A DNA stretch of 64,000 bases from Woronichinia naegeliana WA131 (GTDB taxonomy: Bacteria > Cyanobacteriota > Cyanobacteriia > Cyanobacteriales > Microcystaceae). How positions within the stretch are numbered: position 1 is the stretch's first letter; each line of letters opens with the position of its first letter. Positions 1 through 9,044 of this stretch are shown here, one piece after another. A program made the translations under genes and the position numbers. Below the pieces are notes generated by a model, which saw only the letters and a list, made by a program, of their open reading frames with translations, did no database searches and had not been told where the DNA came from. The stretch covers positions 2,976,001 to 3,040,000 of the forward strand of contig CP073041.1 in NCBI GenBank assembly GCA_025370055.1, given 5' to 3'.

Positions 1-123
1 CCAAGAGGCTAAGATTCGAGGAGGAAGTACAAAAAACGCCAGAAATCAGCGAAATCTCTTTTGACCTCATAAAAGCGAGATAACGTCCGTATCTTATGTT
101 ACCGTTTGAATTTGGAATTGCTG
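1..123 (+). mobile_element. 3' end of an IS element, cut by the window edge
   Basis: The right boundary is a 16-bp end, GAATTTGGAATTGCTG, at 108-123. The same end, inverted, begins related sequences at 11520 and 44066, and the interior matches the reverse complement of 44066-44190. The plus strand carries a short transposase C-terminal tail in one frame (KRLRFEEEVQ... ending at a stop), so this is probably the tail of a larger IS that lies off the window. It is inserted into the transposase relic that follows. Confidence 0.5.
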
Positions 124-803
124 CTTAGGGGACGACCTCTATAGTCGCCAACCGATGGCTGAACATTGTTTAGAGTACAATTACAACTTTATCTTTGTCT
201 GTTTACCCACATCCCATCCAGCTCTCTATGATTGGGTCGCTTTCATGGAGGCGAACGGAGAAGTTAAAACTACTCAACAACGAGTTTGGAATGGGCGCTA
301 CTTTGACATTTGGGACTATCGTTATCTCAATCAAATCCCTCTGCGCGAACAACAACCCGTCTTACTGGTCAATTGGTGTGAGGTGACAGTTAAGCGCGAG
401 TCGGATGGTCAACTTCTCTATAGCAATAGCTGGATTACCAACCACGACCTGACTCCTCAACGGGTCATTCTGCTCTGCTGGACGCAGTCGTTGGCGAACC
501 GAAAATGAGAATCACAATGTTCTCAAAACTCGGGGCTATCATTTAGAACATAATTTTGGGCATGGTCAGCAACATTTGTCCTCTTTTCTGCTGACCCTCA
601 ACCTTCTGGCTTTCTTATGACCTACTGTTCTCCATCTGGTCGATGAACGCTATCAACGGGCTCGGATTCAGCGAGGGACTCGCCGGGGCTTTTTTCAAGA
701 TGTTATTTGTCTGACCAAGTATCTGTTGTTTGAAAGCTGGCATCACCTTTTAGACTTTATGCTTGATGAGACCATCCCTGTTGCTCGCGTTAATTCCTCT
801 TGA
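124..803 (+). pseudogene. transposase relic (ISNCY/IS4-like DDE), frameshifted, 5'-truncated
   Basis: An open stretch at 155-508 gives a 117-aa piece (from MAEHCLEYN), then the frame shifts near 480. The next frame carries the segment RWRTENENHNVLKTRGYHLE, which runs to a stop and is followed by VLHLVDERYQRARIQR and KYLLFESWHHLLDFML, ending at a stop at 801-803. The RTENE...GYHLEHNFGHG block resembles the end of the catalytic domain of DDE transposases. A second, nearly identical relic lies on the minus strand at 41122-41910. The 5' part is missing because the IS end at 1-123 is inserted at the CTTAGGGG site. The family assignment is tentative. Confidence 0.6.
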
Positions 804-861
804 TTGTGGATTGGATGTACGCAGCAGAAGCTTCCTATGTTCCGTATCATTTGCCACATTC

Positions 862-1137
862 CTAATTTGGAATTGCTGCTTGATTAAATTTTGGTTTACG
901 ACCTCTTCCTGGTTTGTTGTATAATCCCACTATGCTTTCTGATTCCCAACGCTTAAACCAGTTATAAATCGTTTTATAACTCACCTTGAAAATTTTCATT
1001 AATTGTTCTATTTTCATACCTTGATTTGCTAAAATTAGACAGTGCGCTCTTTGACGTACTTGATGATGTTTGCTTTGGTTATAGATTCTTTGTAGTAACT
1101 TGGCAGAAAGTAGATTTATCTCTCGAATAAATATCAT
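862..1137 (-). pseudogene. IS630-like transposase N-terminal fragment
   Basis: This 91-aa fragment contains a helix-turn-helix: a basic segment with RQRAHCLILANQGMKIEQL, then YKTIYNWFKRWE, then GLYNKPGRGRKP. This is the N-terminal HTH arrangement typical of IS630/Tc1-type transposases. The catalytic DDE part is absent: the frame runs into a CAGCAATTCCAAATT sequence, the end of the relic family seen at 1-123, and stops. It is therefore a dead fragment. The stretch from 1138 to the start of pilQ is AT-rich and shows no other gene. Confidence 0.6.
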
Positions 1138-1311
1138 AATTGCAGAAATTGATTAGCAACTTCTCTACTCTATCAGATTATTTATAATTTGTGTAATTAA
1201 TTTTGTACAATTACTTACTTCCCCTGCACCAGAAAAAAAATCTTAAATAACCTTACGGATTCTCCGTAAATATTGAATAATTAGTTTTGAACGTGTGACG
1301 AGGAATGTATT

Positions 1312-3738
1312 GTGAATTATTTACGTTTTTACTTAGTTGCTGAAGTTACAGCCTGTATATTAATGGCAGTCCAACCGACCTATGCCTCTAACGTTCCTGT
1401 CCAAGACACATCTTCCTCATCACCTACAACCTTGTCCAGGCTTCAGACAAAGCAAGACGACCCAATCCGTTCTGAGTATTCTAATCCGCATCAGCCATTG
1501 GCCAAGGCATTAAAAATTGATGAAAATAATCAGAATTTAGTCAATAGAACATTTGATTTGATTCAAGGAAAAATTCCAGTCGGTAATCCAGTCGATAATA
1601 TTGATTCTCAAAACCTGGAGCAGAACCAGAGCATTGGGCTCAGTAACCCGTCTGGTATTAAAAAACAGCCTGAAAGCCTAGGTAAGGTCCGAGAGATTAC
1701 CCAACTTCCCAATTCATCTTTAGATACCCCTGTTCTCCCTTCGGCTCCCTCATCGCCTAATGGTGTCATGGTTCCTAATCCAGAGATTATCATTAGATCT
1801 AATGGTACGGCTAATCCAGATATTCTCAATCCGACGGTTCCTGTCGCTCCTGTCTTACCCCGTGCTGTCGCGCCTCCAGTAGGGGATATGTCGATTTCTA
1901 ATATTACTGCCGGTTTTGACTCTGTTGATTTGGGGCCATCGGGTCAGGCAATGATACCTCGCCTGGTTTTACGGCAAGCTCCAGCGAAAGAAGTTTTGAT
2001 GGTATTAGCTCGTTATGCGGGGGTTAATATTATTTTCACGGATGATGAGGCCGCTGGTTCTACCGATGCAGCAACCCCTGATGCGCCTGGTATAGGAGGC
2101 TCCAAAATTTCCCTAGATCTGGAAAATCAACCCGTTCAACAGGTCTTTAATTCTGTTCTCATGATCTCTCGGTTAAAGGCAACAAAACAAGGGAATACCA
2201 TTTTCGTTGGCGCGAAACTACCAGAAGCGGTACGGAATGTGATGATGCGAACGATTCGATTAAATCAGGTGTTAGCCTTTGATGCCGCAACGTTTTTAAG
2301 TTCCCAAGGGGCGCAAACTTACGTTTATCGAGAGAGCGAATCCGCAACATCAGAAATTGATGCCAGTGGCAATAAGGTAACTAGGACAACGAAGCAACAA
2401 ACGCCCAAGATTGAAACCATTGAGTTAGATGAAAAAAGACGAAAGGCAACTCCCCTGGATGGCTTGACAGTTTCAGCCGATGTACGACTGAATTCAGTGA
2501 CATTAGTCGGTGATCCTCGTCAGATCAACTTGGCAACCACGTTATTGACGCAACTAGATGCCCGTCGTCGTCAGGTAGCAGTTAATGTCAAGGTTGTGGA
2601 TATTAATTTAACCAATATTCAGGACTACAACAGTAGTTTTTCCTTTGGCTCAGGGGATAGCTACTTTGTACAGGATAATGGAGCGGCAGTGATGCGTTTT
2701 GGTAGTACGGCTCCAGTCTCCCGCAATGTTCTGAATAGTGCAACAGGACAAGTCAGTAATCCGCCTGCTGTTCCTAATCCTTTTGCTGATTCTAATACTT
2801 TCATCAACCTTAACAGTGGCACAACGGTTCCAGGGTATGGACAGGGAACCTATTTTATTGATCAGTCAACAGGACAAGCTGGGTATATTATTCCAAGGGG
2901 TGATATCACATTTTTTGATAGAATTGCAGGGGTTTCTACTAATCCTTTTGTAGCGGGCATTACTGATCTAACCCAACCAACAGATACCTTAATTACTCGG
3001 ACAGTTGACCCGACAACAGGACTTTCTACTTTAACAGTCTCACCAGGAGTTGAAGGAACGGCAATAGGTGCTTTACCTTCCTATTTTCAGTATCCCCAAA
3101 AGTTCCAAGCTCAAATTTTTTCTCAAATTCAAAGTGGCAATGCCAAGATCTTGACCGACCCCACCTTGGTTGTTCAAGAAGGGCAAAAGGCTGAAGTTAA
3201 GTTAGTTCAGTCCGTTGTTGCTAGTGTTAATACTCAAGTTGATCCTTTGAGTGGTGTGCGAACAACAACCCCAGTACTAGAAGATGTGGGGCTAACCCTT
3301 GCCGTTATTGTGAACAGAATCGATGACAATGGCTATATTTCTCTAGAGGTTATTCCTCTGGTTGCCTCTCCTGGCCCACAACAGCAATTTGATAGCGGTC
3401 AAGGTGCGGTTAATACGATTACCTTGATTAATAAGCGGGTCTTAGCGTCAGGGCTATTGCGTTTGCGAGATGGTCAAACATTAATTTTGTCGGGAATCAT
3501 ATCTGAGCAGGATCAGTCTGTCACCAGTAAAGTCCCCATTTTAGGAGATCTGCCCGTTATTGGGGCTTTATTCCGTAGCCAAACTGATACAACTAATCGA
3601 TCTGAAGTGGTTGTGATGTTAACTCCCCAGATTATTCATGACAATACAGAATCGCAATTTGGCTATAACTATACGCCTGGTAAAGCGACGGCTGATTATC
3701 TGCGCCAACGGGGTTTTCCTGTTCAGGTTCAGCCGTGA
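1312..3738 (+). CDS. pilQ: type IV pilus secretin PilQ-like (outer-membrane secretin)
   Basis: The 808-aa product begins at GTG with a GAGG motif about 8 bases upstream, followed by a signal-like hydrophobic N-terminus ending near PTYAS. Residues 30-200 are a Pro/Ser/Asn-rich linker. An STN/N0-like domain follows (about 215-310, RLVLRQAPAKEVL...). Next comes a NolW/N1-type segment including the VTLVGDPRQINLATTLLTQL stretch. The secretin domain fills the C-terminus with DVGLTLAV, ISLEVIPLVASP, LRDGQTLILSGI, SKVPILGDLPVIGALFR and SEVVVMLTPQII. Secretins form the outer-membrane ring through which type IV pili pass, used for motility and DNA uptake. No AMIN domain is evident, although many cyanobacterial PilQ proteins have them. 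The usual partners pilMNO are not upstream; IS relics are there instead. Confidence 0.9.
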   Translation: MNYLRFYLVAEVTACILMAVQPTYASNVPVQDTSSSSPTTLSRLQTKQDDPIRSEYSNPHQPLAKALKIDENNQNLVNRTFDLIQGKIPVGNPVDNIDSQNLEQNQSIGLSNPSGIKKQPESLGKVREITQLPNSSLDTPVLPSAPSSPNGVMVPNPEIIIRSNGTANPDILNPTVPVAPVLPRAVAPPVGDMSISNITAGFDSVDLGPSGQAMIPRLVLRQAPAKEVLMVLARYAGVNIIFTDDEAAGSTDAATPDAPGIGGSKISLDLENQPVQQVFNSVLMISRLKATKQGNTIFVGAKLPEAVRNVMMRTIRLNQVLAFDAATFLSSQGAQTYVYRESESATSEIDASGNKVTRTTKQQTPKIETIELDEKRRKATPLDGLTVSADVRLNSVTLVGDPRQINLATTLLTQLDARRRQVAVNVKVVDINLTNIQDYNSSFSFGSGDSYFVQDNGAAVMRFGSTAPVSRNVLNSATGQVSNPPAVPNPFADSNTFINLNSGTTVPGYGQGTYFIDQSTGQAGYIIPRGDITFFDRIAGVSTNPFVAGITDLTQPTDTLITRTVDPTTGLSTLTVSPGVEGTAIGALPSYFQYPQKFQAQIFSQIQSGNAKILTDPTLVVQEGQKAEVKLVQSVVASVNTQVDPLSGVRTTTPVLEDVGLTLAVIVNRIDDNGYISLEVIPLVASPGPQQQFDSGQGAVNTITLINKRVLASGLLRLRDGQTLILSGIISEQDQSVTSKVPILGDLPVIGALFRSQTDTTNRSEVVVMLTPQIIHDNTESQFGYNYTPGKATADYLRQRGFPVQVQP

Positions 3739-3805
3739 TCTGGTTGTGATGGTTTTTACTCCTGATGGTTTTTACTCTTCCTTGTTCGGAGGAATTTTAA
3801 ATAGC

Positions 3806-4531
3806 TCAGTTTTCTATGCTTAATTGAGCGAGTCCTAAATAACGGAGGCCTTGAGGAGTGACTTCAAAACGACAGGGTAAAACCATCAGTCCCTGGCTGA
3901 TTCCTAGTCGTAATAACTGGCCGTAATGAGGATCAAATTCATCGCCTGGAGAAAATTCGGAACAATCGCCTCGATTAATAAAGTACAACATCACCGATCG
4001 CGTTGACGGAAGGAGAGCCGTTAATTCTTCTAGGTGTTTTTGTCCCCTGGTGGTGACAGTATCAGGAAAGAGAGCTAACTGCTTTTGAGCAAGAGTGGTA
4101 TTTTTCACCTCTAAATAAATATCTGGCTGACCGGATTGGCTTAAGAGAAAATCAATGCGACTTTTTCGATCTTGGCCGTAGGGAACTTCCGATTTTACCG
4201 TGTCGTATAGGTCAGCTAATTCAGGAAAAATTTTCTGGGTTAAGGCCTGTTTAATCACCTGATTGGGCAGATTAGTATTAACACCCACCCAGGTGTCTTG
4301 AATTTGGATCATTTCCCAGGTATAAGCTAATTTTCGTTTAGGATTATTACTTGGGGAAACATAGACTAGATTGCCGATTTGGCAAACGCCCGTCATTGGG
4401 CCAGTATTGGGGCAATGGGCGGTGATCATTTCTCCCGTTTCTAATTCAATGTCAGCAAAAAAGCGTTTATAGCGTTTCTGTAATTTCCCTAGAATCAGGG
4501 GGGGATAGGGATAGAAAAATTGGTTTGTCAT
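3806..4531 (-). CDS. sfsA: SfsA family protein (sugar fermentation stimulation protein homolog)
   Basis: The 241-aa product matches SfsA in length and motifs: an N-terminal OB-like part (LQKRYKRFFADIEL, AHCPNTGPM), then a nuclease-like core with SRIDFLL, DIYLEVKNTTL, FPDTVTTRGQKHLEEL and MLYFINRGD. The D...E.K residues resemble a PD-(D/E)XK arrangement. The cellular role of SfsA is poorly defined; it has been described as a nucleic-acid-binding regulator. The gene converges with pilQ with a gap of about 70 bases. Its 5' side faces the IS4-like insertion that starts at 4602, so its promoter region is shortened to about 70 bases of native sequence. Confidence 0.92.
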   Translation of the reverse strand: MTNQFFYPYPPLILGKLQKRYKRFFADIELETGEMITAHCPNTGPMTGVCQIGNLVYVSPSNNPKRKLAYTWEMIQIQDTWVGVNTNLPNQVIKQALTQKIFPELADLYDTVKSEVPYGQDRKSRIDFLLSQSGQPDIYLEVKNTTLAQKQLALFPDTVTTRGQKHLEELTALLPSTRSVMLYFINRGDCSEFSPGDEFDPHYGQLLRLGISQGLMVLPCRFEVTPQGLRYLGLAQLSIEN

Positions 4532-5167
4532 TTGGGAATTTAGAAATTTGGAATTGTTGTCGGGCAGTATATCGGGAGTTACGGTTGAGAAATAGGCTTA
4601 GCTGACTTTTCCCGTTAAGTGCGGATTGCAAGCTGCCAGCCTTGGCAAAGGTCATGCAACTTCAACCAACCGCGCCAAAGGACTTGGATACCGAGAGGAG
4701 TTTTACGACGATGTTCAAGATAACCACCAAGAAAAGCAACAGACTCGACAGCCCAAGCAACAGTCAAAATAGGGGGAAGTTTTTGAGAGGCGGCTGCTTT
4801 TAACACCTGAAGTTGAAGAGGATTAAGAATTTCAATCGCGAGAGCATCGGGCTGGGTACGATGAAGATAAGTAACGTGTAAAAGTTCAACAGCAATGACA
4901 CTTAAAAAACCCAAAAGAGTTTTCATTCCATCAGAGGCAAGTCGATAACGCTCACTCTGACAACCAGACTTAAGGACTTTATGAAATTCTTCAACCCGCC
5001 ATCGGTAGGTGTACCAACGAAGAATAGTGACAGCCATCTCAATAGTCTCAACAACTTCTGTAGTCAGAAGCATCCAAGATAAAGGAGTTTCGCCTTCGGG
5101 ACAATCGATTTCTGTCGCATGGGTGTGACCTTTAGTTGATGAAGGAAAAGAAAAGTGTTAACATGGG

Positions 5168-5596
5168 ATGAAAAGTGACAAAGAGGAAACAATGATGACA
5201 GCAAAACTAATTAATGTAGAGGGTTCAAAGATAAAAATAGAACTAACATTAGAACTCAGTCGTTCAATGTTGGATACAGAAATAAATATTCAAAAAGGCT
5301 TAAACGAAGTAGGTTGCATCGCCAGCAAAGAAGCCTTGAAATATTTAGATACAGATGGTTCACCCTTAAAAATCGGTGAAGAAATCTGGAAGAGTAAGGG
5401 AGAGCAACCGAAAGAATATCAAACACCTTATGGTGAGGTTATAGTGAATCGTCATGTATATCAGCGTTCACCTTTGAGGAAAAACGTATTGCCCCTTAGA
5501 AAGAGAAGCAAGGATAATCATAACATCAACGCCATTATTGGCAAAACAGGTATCCTCAAAAATGTCAGGGATGGCAGGCAAAGAGGTGAAAAATGA
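5168..5596 (+). CDS. ISKra4-like transposase, ORFA (N-terminal part)
   Basis: This 142-aa frame holds the N-terminal part of the transposase. The family-typical sequence continues in the other frame after the A5 run near 5480 (KTYCPLEREAR...), so the last part of this ORF is read in the wrong frame. A +1 frame change or slippage at the A run would fuse it to ORFB. An SD-like GGAAAC... region precedes the start, and an internal ATGATG is also possible. Confidence 0.7.
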   Translation: MKSDKEETMMTAKLINVEGSKIKIELTLELSRSMLDTEINIQKGLNEVGCIASKEALKYLDTDGSPLKIGEEIWKSKGEQPKEYQTPYGEVIVNRHVYQRSPLRKNVLPLRKRSKDNHNINAIIGKTGILKNVRDGRQRGEK

Positions 5597-6476
5597 TTTA
5601 TTAGAAAATCATGGTAGAAAAGTAGCGCTATCCTATATCCAAAGATTGAGTGAAGCAGTAGGAAGTGTGGTACAGGCAAAAGAAGAAGCGTGGAGTTATG
5701 CCCCGCCCAAGGAGGATAGCCAAATTGCAACAGTGGGAATAGGATTAGATGGAACCTGTATGCTGATGTGTGAGGATGGCTACCGTGAAGCAATGGTGGG
5801 AACCGTTTCCCTATACGATAGTGAAGGCGAACGTCAACCTACAATCTATCTAGGTGCGGCACCAGAGTATGGAAAAAAGAGTTTTCTAGAAAGATTAGAA
5901 AGAGAAATTGAGCGAGCGAAAAACCGTTATCCAGAGGCAACATTGGTCGGGATAGCAGACGGGGCAGAATCAAATTGGAAGTTTTTAGAAAAGCAAACGG
6001 AAGAACAGATATTAGATTTCTATCATGCCTCTGGTTACTTAGGTGCCTTGGCAGAAGCGTTGCATCCGAATACCGTGTCAAAACAAAAAGAATGGTTGAC
6101 TGAAAATTGTCGAGAACTCAAGCATGAAAAAGGAAAAGCAGGAGAACTGCTAAATCTGATGAAAGAAGTCAAAGAAGAAAAAAGTCATTCTAAGAATCTT
6201 ACCGAGAAACTACAAGCGGCGATTACTTATTACGAGAATCATCAGCATCAAATGGATTATGCTGAATACATAGAGAAAAAGTATCCGATTGGTTCAGGTG
6301 TTACGGAAGCAGCTTGTAAGACGTTGGTCAAACAACGATTATGTTGTTCAGGGATGCGATGGAAGGAAAAAGGAGCAGGAATTATTTTGAGCCTACGAGC
6401 TTTGGTATTGACCAAGGAACGATGGAGTCAATTTTGGGCAAAACTTGATCAATATGGGTTCCCTGTAGAACCCTGA
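5538..6476 (+). CDS. ISKra4-like transposase, ORFB (catalytic part)
   Basis: The 312-aa frame carries the DDE-type core: VGIGLDGTCMLM (first Asp), VGIADGAESNWKFL (second Asp), FYHASGYLGALAEAL, and YPIGSGVTEAACKTLVKQRL (the Glu region), followed by the conserved CCSGMRWKEKGAGIILSLRAL tail. This pattern is typical of ISKra4-family transposases. Real translation probably begins in ORFA and shifts frame; the ATG at 5538 lies within the overlap. Confidence 0.85.
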   Translation: MAKQVSSKMSGMAGKEVKNDLLENHGRKVALSYIQRLSEAVGSVVQAKEEAWSYAPPKEDSQIATVGIGLDGTCMLMCEDGYREAMVGTVSLYDSEGERQPTIYLGAAPEYGKKSFLERLEREIERAKNRYPEATLVGIADGAESNWKFLEKQTEEQILDFYHASGYLGALAEALHPNTVSKQKEWLTENCRELKHEKGKAGELLNLMKEVKEEKSHSKNLTEKLQAAITYYENHQHQMDYAEYIEKKYPIGSGVTEAACKTLVKQRLCCSGMRWKEKGAGIILSLRALVLTKERWSQFWAKLDQYGFPVEP

Positions 6477-6707
6477 TTACAACAGCTTTTATCAACTAAA
6501 GGTCGCACCCTGTCGCATAAACAGCATAGACATTCAACGGGTCACGATTATCAAAACGATAGGGAGTTCGTAGATTAACTGAGCAAAATCGGACGGCAAG
6601 CTTAACCTTCCGTGCTTTTCTTTTTCCTGTACTCGGAATCTCGATTTCTTGATGAAAACGAATCGGTTCTGATTCCAAATGTTGCCAAAGTCGTTCACTA
6701 TTTTTGT

Positions 6708-7709
6708 CTAAACTACGATTATGAGACGCTCTGACCAGCAGGGTGCGACCTTTAGTTGATAAAAGCTGTTGTAATCAGGGTTCGGGAACCCATATTGATC
6801 AAGTTTTGCCCAAAATTGACTCCATCGTTCCTTGGTCAATACCAAAGCTCGTAGGCTCAAAATAATTCCTGCTCCTTTTTCCTTCCATCGCATCCCTGAA
6901 CAACATAATCGTTGTTTGACCAACGTCTTACAAGCTGCTTCCGTAACACCTGAACCAATCGGATACTTTTTCTCTATGTATTCAGCATAATCCATTTGAT
7001 GCTGATGATTCTCGTAATAAGTAATCGCCGCTTGTAGTTTCTCGGTAAGATTCTTAGAATGACTTTTTTCTTCTTTGACTTCTTTCATCAGATTTAGCAG
7101 TTCTCCTGCTTTTCCTTTTTCATGCTTGAGTTCTCGACAATTTTCAGTCAACCATTCTTTTTGTTTTGACACGGTATTCGGATGCAACGCTTCTGCCAAG
7201 GCACCTAAGTAACCAGAGGCATGATAGAAATCTAATATCTGTTCTTCCGTTTGCTTTTCTAAAAACTTCCAATTTGATTCTGCCCCGTCTGCTATCCCGA
7301 CCAATGTTGCCTCTGGATAACGGTTTTTCGCTCGCTCAATTTCTCTTTCTAATCTTTCTAGAAAACTCTTTTTTCCATACTCTGGTGCCGCACCTAGATA
7401 GATTGTAGGTTGACGTTCGCCTTCACTATCGTATAGGGAAACGGTTCCCACCATTGCTTCACGGTAGCCATCCTCACACATCAGCATACAGGTTCCATCT
7501 AATCCTATTCCCACTGTTGCAATTTGGCTATCCTCCTTGGGCGGGGCATAACTCCACGCTTCTTCTTTTGCCTGTACCACACTTCCTACTGCTTCACTCA
7601 ATCTTTGGATATAGGATAGCGCTACTTTTCTACCATGATTTTCTAATAAATCATTTTTCACCTCTTTGCCTGCCATCCCTGACATTTTTGAGGATACCTG
7701 TTTTGCCAA
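6708..7709 (-). CDS. ISKra4-like transposase ORFB, C-terminally extended
   Basis: This frame is identical to the copy-1 ORFB through LDQYGFP. The 4-bp deletion then removes the usual VEP stop, and the frame reads through the IS end into host DNA, giving 333 rather than 312 residues. The catalytic motifs (GIGLDGT, GIADGAESN, GSGVTEAA) are intact. Confidence 0.75.
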   Translation of the reverse strand: MAKQVSSKMSGMAGKEVKNDLLENHGRKVALSYIQRLSEAVGSVVQAKEEAWSYAPPKEDSQIATVGIGLDGTCMLMCEDGYREAMVGTVSLYDSEGERQPTIYLGAAPEYGKKSFLERLEREIERAKNRYPEATLVGIADGAESNWKFLEKQTEEQILDFYHASGYLGALAEALHPNTVSKQKEWLTENCRELKHEKGKAGELLNLMKEVKEEKSHSKNLTEKLQAAITYYENHQHQMDYAEYIEKKYPIGSGVTEAACKTLVKQRLCCSGMRWKEKGAGIILSLRALVLTKERWSQFWAKLDQYGFPNPDYNSFYQLKVAPCWSERLIIVV

Positions 7710-8126
7710 TAATGGCGTTGATGTTATGATTATCCTTGCTTCTCTTTCTAAGGGGCAATACGTTTTTCCTCAAAGGTGAACGCTGATATACATGACGATT
7801 CACTATAACCTCACCATAAGGTGTTTGATATTCTTTCGGTTGCTCTCCCTTACTCTTCCAGATTTCTTCACCGATTTTTAAGGGTGAACCATCTGTATCT
7901 AAATATTTCAAGGCTTCTTTGCTGGCGATGCAACCTACTTCGTTTAAGCCTTTTTGAATATTTATTTCTGTATCCAACATTGAACGACTGAGTTCTAATG
8001 TTAGTTCTATTTTTATCTTTGAACCCTCTACATTAATTAGTTTTGCTGTCATCATTGTTTCCTCTTTGTCACTTTTCATCTCATGTTAACACTTTTCTTT
8101 TTCTTCATCAACTAAAGGTCGCACCC
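6741..8126 (-). mobile_element. ISKra4-like element, copy 2 (1386 bp)
   Basis: The ends are GGGTGCGACCTTTAGTTGAT at 6741 and ATCAACTAAAGGTCGCACCC ending at 8126. A 9-bp TSD, TGACCAGCA, lies at 6732-6740 and 8127-8135. The element is inverted relative to copy 1, 230 bp away in the same IS4-like host. It lacks 4 bp (TGTA) near the ORFB stop, explaining 1386 versus 1390 bp. The two copies have different TSDs, so they are independent insertions and not a composite transposon. Confidence 0.92.
7651..8079 (-). CDS. ISKra4-like transposase ORFA
   Basis: This 142-aa frame is identical to copy 1 and has the same A5-run frame change to ORFB. It is bounded by the right IS end at 8126. Confidence 0.7.
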   Translation of the reverse strand: MKSDKEETMMTAKLINVEGSKIKIELTLELSRSMLDTEINIQKGLNEVGCIASKEALKYLDTDGSPLKIGEEIWKSKGEQPKEYQTPYGEVIVNRHVYQRSPLRKNVLPLRKRSKDNHNINAIIGKTGILKNVRDGRQRGEK

Positions 8127-9044
8127 TGACCAGCACTCCTGTATGCTTGAGTTGACGCACTGAGTCAAAGACTTCTGAAACATCTCCTTCTCTGTCAAAT
8201 ACATGAATTACCCTCGTTGAACTTTCTACCTGTTTCTCACAGGTGTTTAGAGCCTCTACCCATTTGTAGGATTCTTTTTCCTCAAATGGTCTTTGACGAG
8301 CTGCTTTTCTTTGTTCTTTCTGTCTTTCTTTTTTCTGCTTCGCCGTTTCATCTGTTGGGGGCTTTTCTTTTACCTCCCTATTCCACAGTTTTTGCCATAA
8401 TAAACCTAATACTTGTCCTTTTTCTGGCTCAATTGCTAAAGCACTATGCAGTATTAATCCATTCCCTCCTTTTCCAGTCGGCCCATACCCTTCCCTTTTT
8501 TCCTTGATATTGCGATAATCTAAGAAGGTCGTATCTCCGACTGATAGCATTATCTTATATTCTTCTACGGCGGCAGTTGTCATTTCACAGTGCGGCTCTA
8601 TTATCTTGACAAAGTCTGTTTTCGGATTCCCAAAAATTCATAGGCCCTCTTTAACTCGTTTCCTCCCTTAAACACTTCTGATAAGGCTTTTCCAAACCCC
8701 TCACTTAACTTTTTCCCAATCGAGAAGGCACGATTGTTTAGCCTCTCGTCTCCCAATTCACAACTGGCAAAGTTTTTTGTCCACCATTCCAACATTTTTT
8801 GACCTGCCCTTTAAGATTTTCTCCATTTTACAGTCTCATACTCCCTTCATCCTTTGTTTTTGAAATTTGAACGATAAGCGGGATGATGGCTTCAGAATAT
8901 TTTTTTCCTGTCAAGAGAATCATTACTCAAACCCTTGCCAGATAAAGCCTCTAGAAGTTTGCATTGCTGGATTTTGGACTTAACGGGAAAAGTCAGATAG
9001 GCTTAGGGATTATAATCAAAAAAGTTGATTTTTATTATTTTCCG

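Larger units (their letters stand above)
5121..6510 (+). mobile_element. ISKra4-like element, copy 1 (1390 bp)
   Basis: The ends are GGGTGTGACCTTTAGTTGAT (left) and its near complement ATCAACTAAAGGTCGCACCC (right). An 8-bp TSD, TGTCGCAT, lies at 5113-5120 and 6511-6518. The host sequence, confirmed against the intact IS4-like copy near 51086, is the IS4-like transposase gene. It carries two overlapping frames, ORFA and ORFB, as the other copies do. Confidence 0.93.
4615..8795 (-). pseudogene. IS4/Tn5-like transposase of copy 1, split into pieces
   Basis: The N-terminal piece is 8601-8795 (LGDERLNNRAF, a Tn5-type N-terminal domain). After a frame change near 8630 the second piece (8086-8583) carries SVGDTTFLDYRN, a region typical of the first catalytic Asp. 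ISKra4 at 6741-8126 then interrupts the gene. The middle piece is 6511-6740 and the C-terminal piece 4615-5112 (WRVEEFHKVLKSGC, the YREK-like catalytic Glu region). The frame change is identical to that in the intact copy at 52530/52512, so it was inherited rather than acquired here. Confidence 0.85.
4602..8996 (-). mobile_element. IS4/Tn5-like element, copy 1, interrupted by two ISKra4-like elements
   Basis: The ends are perfect inverted repeats, CTGACTTTTCCCGTTAAGT and its complement, at 4602 and up to 8996. A 10-bp TSD, ATAGGCTTAG, lies at 4592-4601 and 8997-9006. Removing the two nested ISKra4 elements (5121-6510 and 6741-8126, each with one TSD) leaves 1602 bp, exactly the length of the intact copy at 51324-52925. 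The target is the intergenic region upstream of the ABC ATPase, about 48 bases before that gene's ATG, so the element separates the gene from whatever promoter it had. Confidence 0.93.

Noticed and set aside
5113-8135. Inverted ISKra4-like pair as a composite transposon
   Set aside because: Each copy has its own perfect TSD (TGTCGCAT and TGACCAGCA) in the same IS4-like host, so they are independent insertions, and the 230 bp between them is only host transposase sequence.
8964-9044. Upstream start for the ABC ATPase
   Set aside because: It would begin inside the IS4-like element and add residues with no family similarity; the ATG at 9045 gives the normal N-terminus.
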